Made by a program: the position numbers and the translations under genes. 39,662 nucleotides of DNA from Gracilimonas sp. (GTDB taxonomy: Bacteria; Bacteroidota; Rhodothermia; Balneolales; Balneolaceae). Under the pieces are notes generated by a model. It was given only the letters and a program-made list of their open reading frames with translations. It was not told the origin of the DNA and ran no database searches. Shown here in pieces: positions 33,662-39,662 of this stretch. The DNA lies in the NCBI GenBank assembly GCA_022450045.1, contig JAKURD010000025.1:1-39662 (forward strand). The letters are read 5' to 3'. How positions within the stretch are numbered: the stretch's first letter is position 1; every line of letters starts with the position of its first letter.

Positions 33662-33677
33662 TTAGTAAGTTTACTAA
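33662..33677. promoter_or_regulatory. Palindromic operator upstream of the TetR-led efflux operon
   Basis: TTAGTAA-GT-TTACTAA, perfect 7-2-7 inverted repeat, lies 47 bases before the TetR start. Its size and symmetry fit a TetR dimer binding site. No clear -7 box is nearby, so the promoter position is unresolved. Confidence 0.55.
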
Positions 33678-33800
33678 TTAATAAACATAATAAACAGCAG
33701 GTACGGAAATTAATCTGGAAGAGCTATTACCAGCATTAATTGAAATTTTCGAGGTCTATAAGTTGACTAAAATGTCAGAAAAGCGGTTTCATTAAAGCGG

Positions 33801-33820
33801 TTCATTTTCTGGAAAATGAA
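33801..33820. terminator. Short palindromic hairpin between the two regulators
   Basis: TTCATTTTC (33801-33809) pairs with GAAAATGAA (33812-33820) across two bases. It lies about 60 bases downstream of the GbsR/MarR-type gene on its strand. The repeat AAGCGGTTYATT occurs twice beside it. T-rich context is weak, so the terminator role is tentative. Confidence 0.4.
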
Positions 33821-33881
33821 GAATTATCCAGTTTAATAAAATTTTAATGAACGCAAGGTCAGTAAATGTGCGCGATGTTGG

Positions 33882-34352
33882 TCAGAGATCATGGTCAGCT
33901 TTGTATTTCTCGATCAGGTTTTCAGATTGTTCTGCAAGAAATCGATGGAAATCATTGGCTTTTTTCAAGCGCTTGGAATCGGTGTCCTTTTCCTTGCTTA
34001 GAAACTCCAAACCCCTGGAGGTAATCTCCTCAAGATCTAAAGCAAGCCGTAACTGCTTCTGCATGAAATCTATGACAGATCCTTCTTTCAGTTTGAAATA
34101 GATCTGTCGCTCTCCCTTGATCCGAACTTTCTCAATGAGTCCGCGCTCGAGCAGCATACGCGTAACATTACTCACGGATGCCTTACTAATAGCCAGGTTT
34201 TCCATCAGGTCGGGGAATGATTGATGGGGCGGATCACAGATAAGCAGCCATCCCAGTATCTGCCCATAAATACGTGGATGTCCCAACTCTTCGATCTTTA
34301 GGCTGAAGGCTTCAACAAAATCAGATTTGCTGCTATAGCTGCTTGTGGACAT
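33882..34352 (-). CDS. GbsR/MarR-type winged-helix regulator
   Basis: The 156-aa protein resembles the GbsR/MarR-like regulators: helices at the N-terminus (DFVEAFSLKIEELGHPRIYGQILGWLLI), a winged helix with recognition segment FPDLMENLAISKASVSNVTRMLLERGLIEKVRIKGERQIYFKL (about residues 46-90) and a helical dimerisation end. It is the only regulator next to the tandem RND permeases and lies downstream of them on the same strand. A TAGATTTG -7 box and an overlapping near-palindrome at 34375-34399 indicate it also has its own, probably autoregulated, promoter. The ligand is unknown; control of the permease genes is inferred from position. Confidence 0.85.
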   Translation of the reverse strand: MSTSSYSSKSDFVEAFSLKIEELGHPRIYGQILGWLLICDPPHQSFPDLMENLAISKASVSNVTRMLLERGLIEKVRIKGERQIYFKLKEGSVIDFMQKQLRLALDLEEITSRGLEFLSKEKDTDSKRLKKANDFHRFLAEQSENLIEKYKADHDL

Positions 34353-34374
34353 CGGTTTTATGGAATAAAATTTA

Positions 34375-34399
34375 GTTTACTCAATACTAAACAAATCTA
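34375..34399 (-). promoter_or_regulatory. -7 box with overlapping operator for the GbsR/MarR-type gene
   Basis: On the minus strand TAGATTTG (34392-34399) matches TAnnTTTG. The adjacent GTTTACTCAATACTAAAC (34375-34392 on plus) is a near-palindrome of 18 bases with two mismatched pairs and overlaps the end of the -7 box, so a bound dimer would block transcription start. It sits 23 bases before the regulator's start codon. Confidence 0.55.
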
Positions 34400-34461
34400 T
34401 TCACTAAAACGACTTCAATTTTGGAAAGTATGTTTTTGCTTAATCCTAATGTGAAAACAAA

Positions 34462-37400
34462 CTACCGGGCACCATGCAATATCCTCGTTCCCCAAATTCT
34501 AATATCATCCAGTATCACATAAATGGATGGAAGAACCAGTAGCGTTACAACGGTTGAGAAAGTAAGTCCGCCTACAATGGCACGAGCCATAGGAAAGTAG
34601 GGAGGACCGCTTCCGCCAATTTGAGTGGTGCCGATACAAAGCGGGATCAATCCTAAAACCGTGGTGGCAGCCGTCATCAGGATGGGGCGCATCCGGTCGC
34701 GTCCACCTTGTATCACAGCCTCTCTTCGGGATAGACCTTCTCCCCGTAAATGATTGATGTGGTCGATCATTACGATCCCGTTGTTTACTACAATTCCCAT
34801 CAGGATGAGAATGCCAATGAAAGCCATCAGGTCAAAAGTGGTATTGGTGATAAAGAAGAACCAGAGAATCCCAACCACTCCAAAGAAAATGCATGAGAGC
34901 ACGCTGGTAGGGTATAAAAGTGATTCAAACAGCGAGGCCATGATCAGATAGATCAAAAAGAAGGCAATAAAGATGTTGAATAACATGGTAGTGGCTACAT
35001 CATCTCCCATTCCGAAACTGCGGCCGTAACTCCAGCTATATCCGGTGGGGTAGGCGATCTGATCCATCACCTTGGAGATCTCTTCCCGTGCCTCTTCCGG
35101 GGTAATGCCTTCCAGGTTAATGGCGATACCCAGTGAAGTTCTGCGGTTTTCACGGAAGATGCGTCCCGCACCCTGGCTTTGTTCAAATTCCGCCAAAGAT
35201 GCCAGCTTCACGGTTTGTTCGCCTATAGAGATCGGAAGATTTTTAAGGTCATCAAGAGTTTGGCGGTTTACATCCTGAAAGGCAAGAACCACATCAACCT
35301 CGCCATCGGTGCCGCGAATACGCTGCACGGTTTGTCCGCGCAGGGATCCGGAAACCATTTGTGCAACTGCGGAGGAAGTAAGCCCGAAATTCCGGGCACG
35401 CTCATGATCTACGGTAAGCTGTATTTCATCGCTGCCTGTTTCTGCTTCAGAGCGGACGTCAGCGAATCCTTCAAGCTGACCAAGCCGCCATTCAACTTGT
35501 TCAGCAAGTTCTTCCAGCGTTTCCATGGATTCACCCTGAACAAACACCCGAACCTGCTCGGCGCTATTTCGACTGATATACTCAAAGGCCGGACGACCAA
35601 TGGCAATTTTGGGAAGAAACTCCTGAATCTCTTCCTTGATTCGAATCACAGATTTTTTGGCGTTCTCATCGGGGACTAAATTCAGTGTCGATTCTGCATA
35701 ATCAGGAGTGTAATACGTATATACAGACTCGATCTCAAAGTTCTCCTGATTCTCGTACAGGTATTGCTCGATCCGATCCACGGATTCCTTCACAGTTTCA
35801 AGGGTATAGGCCGCATTAAGGTTGTACTGTAATCGCAGCTGTCGTTCTTCCACTCTTGGGAACATATCAACGGCCATGAACGAAGCGGGTATGATACCAC
35901 TCAGAAACAGCAAGGCGATGAAAACTACAGAGGTTTTTCGACGCTCTAAGAACCACTCCAGCAAATGGGCATACTTAAAAGAGAATTTATCAATGATGGT
36001 TTTTTTGTCCGTTTCTTCAGGCGGTTTAATTCTGGATGCCAGCAGCGGGATCACGGTAAGTGAGATCACCAAAGATGCAATTAATGCAATGATAATTGCC
36101 ATTCCTATGTAGTACATATGCTGCGAGATGAAGCTTTCATTCACTACGTTTGGAAGGAACACGATGATGGATGTCAAGGTACCCGCGGTAACGGCAACAG
36201 AAACTTCTTTAGCTCCAAAAACAGCTGATTTCCAGGCACTGTAGCCCATCCGCTGGTAGCGATGGATGTTCTCAGTCACCACAACGGCATTATCCACCAA
36301 CATACCGATGGCAAGCATTAATCCCATCATAGAAAGGATATTGAGTGAGATATCGAGGAAGAAGAAGAAGCCGAGGGTTACGATCAGGGAAAATGGAACC
36401 GCGGTAGCTACGATAAGCGTGGTGCTGATCTGTCGCAAGAAAATGTAAAGTACGATGATGGACAGTAAAGCCCCGATCATACCGGAGTTGAACAGTTCCC
36501 GAAGTGAACTTAAGATTCCATCGGCCTCATTGAACATCTCATAAATCTCAATGCCCTGCATTTCAGGAAGTTGGTTAATATTTTCGATCTCGGTCAAGAC
36601 CTCATTCACAACCTCTACTGAATTGGCTGTTGATTCTTTGGTTATGTCCAGCCCGATGGCGTATTTCATATCCAGATGGCGGGCATAGTCTCTTTTTGGG
36701 GAAGTATATTTAACCTGAGCGATGTCTTTAACACGGATGTTGTTTTCAGCAATGATCAGCTCTTCGATCTCCTCAGTGGTACTCAGGTCACCGATCGGGC
36801 GAACCATATATCGCATGCCGGAATCTGTGATCTTACCTGCTGAAATAGAAAAATTTGATTGCCTGAGTCTATTGCTTAATTGGTTCAGGTCAATGTTATA
36901 TTGGGTGAGCCGGTCCGGATCCAGTTCGATACGGATCTCCTTTTTCTCAACTCCGTAAAGTTCTACCTGTCCAACACCGGGGATACGTTCTATCCGTTGC
37001 TGCACATTTCGGTTCAGCAGCTCATAAGCATCAGAGAGGTCGCGGTTACTGGAGATCCGAAGCTGAAGGGTGGCATTGGCGCCATCCCGAAACTTAAAGA
37101 TCTGGTAGTACTCAAAATCATCGGGAAGCTGATGGCGAATACTCTCGATCTTCTCTTTGATCTCAATGGCCTTCAGGTCAATGTCGTTGCCTTGTTTAAA
37201 AGTGATCATCACTCCGGCGTTATTCTCTCCGGAATTCGAGTTGATCTGCTCTACTCCGCTTATGGTAGCAAAGACCTCTTCGATGGGGCGGGCAATGTTT
37301 TCATTTACCTCAGCCGGGGTAGAATTAGGATACGGGATCTGCACAAATGCACCCGGAAAGGTGATATTTGGCATAAATTCCATGGGTACCATTCGGGTGG

Positions 37401-37482
37401 CGATCAATCCAACAACCAGCATACTCACAAAAACCATGAGGGTGGTTACCGGTCGGCGAAGGGAAAATTCGGTAATATTCAT
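34462..37482 (-). CDS. RND efflux permease, second system, first of tandem pair seen here
   Basis: The 1006-aa protein is a complete RND permease: N-terminal helix (about residues 11-31), first helix bundle around 335-490, large periplasmic loops and second bundle at the end. Helix 4 reads IGMLVDNAVVVTENI (Asp397-Asn398), and helix 10 reads GIVVNNGIVMIDHI, with Asn where AcrB-type pumps have lysine. It lies ten bases after another RND permease, and no adaptor or channel gene is on this side, so those may lie beyond the right edge. Two RND permeases in tandem resemble MdtB/MdtC, which form mixed trimers; a mixed pump here is inferred from layout only. Confidence 0.93.
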   Translation of the reverse strand: MNITEFSLRRPVTTLMVFVSMLVVGLIATRMVPMEFMPNITFPGAFVQIPYPNSTPAEVNENIARPIEEVFATISGVEQINSNSGENNAGVMITFKQGNDIDLKAIEIKEKIESIRHQLPDDFEYYQIFKFRDGANATLQLRISSNRDLSDAYELLNRNVQQRIERIPGVGQVELYGVEKKEIRIELDPDRLTQYNIDLNQLSNRLRQSNFSISAGKITDSGMRYMVRPIGDLSTTEEIEELIIAENNIRVKDIAQVKYTSPKRDYARHLDMKYAIGLDITKESTANSVEVVNEVLTEIENINQLPEMQGIEIYEMFNEADGILSSLRELFNSGMIGALLSIIVLYIFLRQISTTLIVATAVPFSLIVTLGFFFFLDISLNILSMMGLMLAIGMLVDNAVVVTENIHRYQRMGYSAWKSAVFGAKEVSVAVTAGTLTSIIVFLPNVVNESFISQHMYYIGMAIIIALIASLVISLTVIPLLASRIKPPEETDKKTIIDKFSFKYAHLLEWFLERRKTSVVFIALLFLSGIIPASFMAVDMFPRVEERQLRLQYNLNAAYTLETVKESVDRIEQYLYENQENFEIESVYTYYTPDYAESTLNLVPDENAKKSVIRIKEEIQEFLPKIAIGRPAFEYISRNSAEQVRVFVQGESMETLEELAEQVEWRLGQLEGFADVRSEAETGSDEIQLTVDHERARNFGLTSSAVAQMVSGSLRGQTVQRIRGTDGEVDVVLAFQDVNRQTLDDLKNLPISIGEQTVKLASLAEFEQSQGAGRIFRENRRTSLGIAINLEGITPEEAREEISKVMDQIAYPTGYSWSYGRSFGMGDDVATTMLFNIFIAFFLIYLIMASLFESLLYPTSVLSCIFFGVVGILWFFFITNTTFDLMAFIGILILMGIVVNNGIVMIDHINHLRGEGLSRREAVIQGGRDRMRPILMTAATTVLGLIPLCIGTTQIGGSGPPYFPMARAIVGGLTFSTVVTLLVLPSIYVILDDIRIWGTRILHGAR

Positions 37483-37491
37483 GGCGATGAG

Positions 37492-39662
37492 TTAAGCTGT
37501 TTCTGTTTCGGGTTGAACCGAGTAATTCTTGCGGTCGAGAATGGCGTACATTACGGGTATCACGAGGAGGGTGAGTAAGGTGGAAACCAGCAAACCACCA
37601 ATAACCGTGATCCCCATGGGGGCACGAAGTTCAGCACCGTCTCCAAAGCCAATGGCTAAAGGTAACAGTCCAAGCGTGGTCGTCAGGGTAGTCATGAGGA
37701 TCGGACGCAGACGTGATTTCCCGCCTTCTCTGATCGCTTCCAGTTTTTCCATACCTTTCATACGCATCTGATTAATGATGTCGATAAGGATGATGGCATT
37801 ATTCACTACGATACCTATGAGTAAGATCAATCCGATAAATACAACCACACTGATGGTGGTCCCGGTGAGGAACAAAGCCAATATAGCTCCAACCAGTGCC
37901 AACGGAATCGTGAACAAGATGATAAAGGGGTGAAGCAGGGATTCAAACTGCGAGGCCATCACCAGGTAAACCAAAAATATGGCCAATGCCAGGGCAAACA
38001 TAAGGGAGCGAAACGACTCCGACATTTCCTCATTTTGTCCTGCGATCTCTGCAAATATTCCGGAAGGTAAGGTGACTCCCGCCAAGGCTTGACCAACTTC
38101 CTCAGCAGCTTCGCCAAGATCGCCATAGTTCAGGTTCGCGGAAACCAGGGCAACGCGTTGTTGGGCTACGCGGCGAATTTCACCGGGACCGTTGGCTATT
38201 TGTACTTCAGCAATGGCGCTCAACGGAATCGGCCGCTCACTGTTTGGATTAACGACCAATCGTTGGATTTCGTCAATGGAGGTCCGGTCGGCTTCCCGTG
38301 CTCTTACCAGCACGTCAATCTTACGGTCTCTCCAGGAATATCGGGTGGCAATATCACCGCGAACATTACTTACAATTCGGTCGGCTACTTCATGAACCTG
38401 CAGCCCAAGAGAAGCGGCTTTGTCCCGATCAAAGATGATCTGAATTTCAGGGCTTCCGGTTTCCATGGTGCTTTTTACATCATCAAAGCGATTGTTTGAA
38501 GACAGTGTTCTGGCAACAGCGTCTCCGGCTTGTTTAAGTTTGTCCAGATCGAAACCACTGATCTCAATTTCAATAGGAGTACTAAAGGAGAAAAGGGAGG
38601 GTCTTTCGAATTTATACTGTAATCCAGGAACTTGGCTGAGAGAAGACCGGAGTTTGTCCATTGCAATTTCTTCTTCATTTGCTGAAGAACCGGAGGATAA
38701 TGTTACATTCATCTCTCCCCAGTTCTCACCGCCTTCATCAGGGTTGGCGTCCATTCGGTTTCCTGTCCCTGCCACGGCAAAAGTAGTCTGAATATGATCA
38801 TGATCTCGTGCTGAAGTTTGAACAGCCCTCAGAGCTGCATCGGTTTTCTCAATAGGTGTACCTGGAGGGAGTTTGAATTCAACTGAAAATTCACCCTGAG
38901 AAAGTTGTGGGATCAACTCAACACCGATACGCGGGACCAAAGCAACAGAACCTGAAAAGATCAGAATAGCGGAAGCCAATACGATGAATCTATGATCAAG
39001 CGCCCACCGCAGCATACTTGTATATACGTCTTCGATCACACGATAAGATCTGTCAAAAACATACACCAGGGGGGAGAATAATGCTTTTGTTCCTCTGGAT
39101 ATCCATTTCAAGAGAAATTTTACTGCTTTTGTAATAGCGGTTGGGATGGTATAGAAGAGGAACATTCGAATGGCTCGTAATCCTCGTCCGAATTTTGTTC
39201 TAGGCTCTTTCAGCTGTAACGGTTCAGCTTTAATTTTTGAGCCGCCAATGGATGACATCATAGGAATCAGTGTAATAGCAACTACAAGGGATGCAAGTAA
39301 AGAGAAAGTCACCGTCAATGCCTGATCACGGAAAAGCTGACCGGCTATTCCTTGTACAAATACCAATGGAAAGAAAACGGCAATGGTTGTAAGGGTGGAA
39401 GCTACAACGGCCATCCCTACTTCTCCGGCACCTTCACGTGCAGATTCAATGATCCCTTTACCCATCTCTTTATGGCGCGCAATATTTTCAAGTACTACGA
39501 TGGAATTATCCACCAACATCCCGATTCCAAGGGCTATTCCACCCAACGACATGATGTTCAGCGAGATGTCATTTCCATACATCAAATTAAAGGTAGCGAT
39601 AATAGAAACAGGGATAGAAACCGAGATAATTACAGTAGTCCAGAAGTTTCTTAGGAACAGGT
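37492..39662 (-). CDS. RND efflux permease, partial (5' end beyond the window)
   Basis: The reading frame is open through the right edge of the window: the codons beyond the apparent internal start read LFLRNFWTTVIISVSIPVSI, so the 697 residues visible from about 39585 are a fragment of a longer RND permease (expected about 1000 aa or more). It retains helix-4 region IGMLVDNSIVVLENI, the second periplasmic loop and helix-10 region IGIVVNNAIILIDII. The helices include an unusually long segment between the two bundles (about residues 115-185). It is followed by the second permease after ten bases and clearly co-transcribed with it. The missing start and any adaptor gene lie outside. Confidence 0.93.
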   Translation of the reverse strand, partial: LFLRNFWTTVIISVSIPVSIIATFNLMYGNDISLNIMSLGGIALGIGMLVDNSIVVLENIARHKEMGKGIIESAREGAGEVGMAVVASTLTTIAVFFPLVFVQGIAGQLFRDQALTVTFSLLASLVVAITLIPMMSSIGGSKIKAEPLQLKEPRTKFGRGLRAIRMFLFYTIPTAITKAVKFLLKWISRGTKALFSPLVYVFDRSYRVIEDVYTSMLRWALDHRFIVLASAILIFSGSVALVPRIGVELIPQLSQGEFSVEFKLPPGTPIEKTDAALRAVQTSARDHDHIQTTFAVAGTGNRMDANPDEGGENWGEMNVTLSSGSSANEEEIAMDKLRSSLSQVPGLQYKFERPSLFSFSTPIEIEISGFDLDKLKQAGDAVARTLSSNNRFDDVKSTMETGSPEIQIIFDRDKAASLGLQVHEVADRIVSNVRGDIATRYSWRDRKIDVLVRAREADRTSIDEIQRLVVNPNSERPIPLSAIAEVQIANGPGEIRRVAQQRVALVSANLNYGDLGEAAEEVGQALAGVTLPSGIFAEIAGQNEEMSESFRSLMFALALAIFLVYLVMASQFESLLHPFIILFTIPLALVGAILALFLTGTTISVVVFIGLILLIGIVVNNAIILIDIINQMRMKGMEKLEAIREGGKSRLRPILMTTLTTTLGLLPLAIGFGDGAELRAPMGITVIGGLLVSTLLTLLVIPVMYAILDRKNYSVQPETETA

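Overview
This window looks like a chromosomal segment from a Bacteroidota/Balneolota-type bacterium (FCB group). Sequence evidence for this includes a large secreted protein with a C-terminal NYPNPFNP sorting domain (type IX secretion style), several TAnnTTTG -7 promoter boxes, poor Shine-Dalgarno signals, a LuxC-type acyl-CoA reductase, a DUF3098 gene and SPII/SPI-exported proteins in the style of that group. Species assignment is inference. No tRNA, rRNA, CRISPR array, insertion sequence or integrase was found.

Layout. 1-6.3 kb: acyl-CoA reductase, a convergent DUF885 peptidase-like gene with a one-base frameshift, a VapB/VapC-type toxin-antitoxin pair, and leuS. 6.5-7.2 kb: a cupin lipoprotein. 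7.3-12.33 kb: an AT-rich block that I read as an integron-type gene-cassette array without an integrase (a CALIN). It holds three good attC-like sites (9259-9389, 9809-9896, 10708-10904), a degenerate one at the left end (7307-7478) and a lone GTTGGGC-type cassette boundary at 12323-12329. Read on the minus strand, the cassettes are: a 463-aa protein of unknown function; a Fic toxin (frameshifted) with a convergent small antitoxin; a small multidrug resistance/guanidinium exporter; and a VCBS/FG-GAP repeat lipoprotein. The strongest evidence is that in three cassettes the bases at the cassette start are complementary to the inner arm of that cassette's own attC, extending beyond the 7-base core. 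This is expected if each unit once existed as a circle.

12.5-18.6 kb, minus strand: citrate synthase, MazG, then a tight operon maf - TPR lipoprotein-like/secreted protein - secreted glutamine-amidotransferase-fold-like protein. 18.6-24.8 kb, plus strand: DUF3098, DUF92 and a dicarboxylate/amino-acid:cation symporter in an overlapping cluster with a good promoter, then a 939-aa secreted Calx-beta/lamin-tail protein and an aldo/keto reductase. 24.8-39.66 kb, minus strand: acyl-ACP thioesterase; a complete efflux operon (TetR regulator, TolC-like channel, lipoprotein adaptor, RND permease) ending in a luciferase-like flavin oxidoreductase; a GbsR/MarR-type regulator with its own promoter/operator; and two tandem RND permeases, the second cut by the window edge.

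The most interesting part is the cassette array: a toxin-antitoxin cassette, an exporter cassette and an unknown, possibly defence-related cassette inserted between ordinary housekeeping genes, with no integrase in sight.
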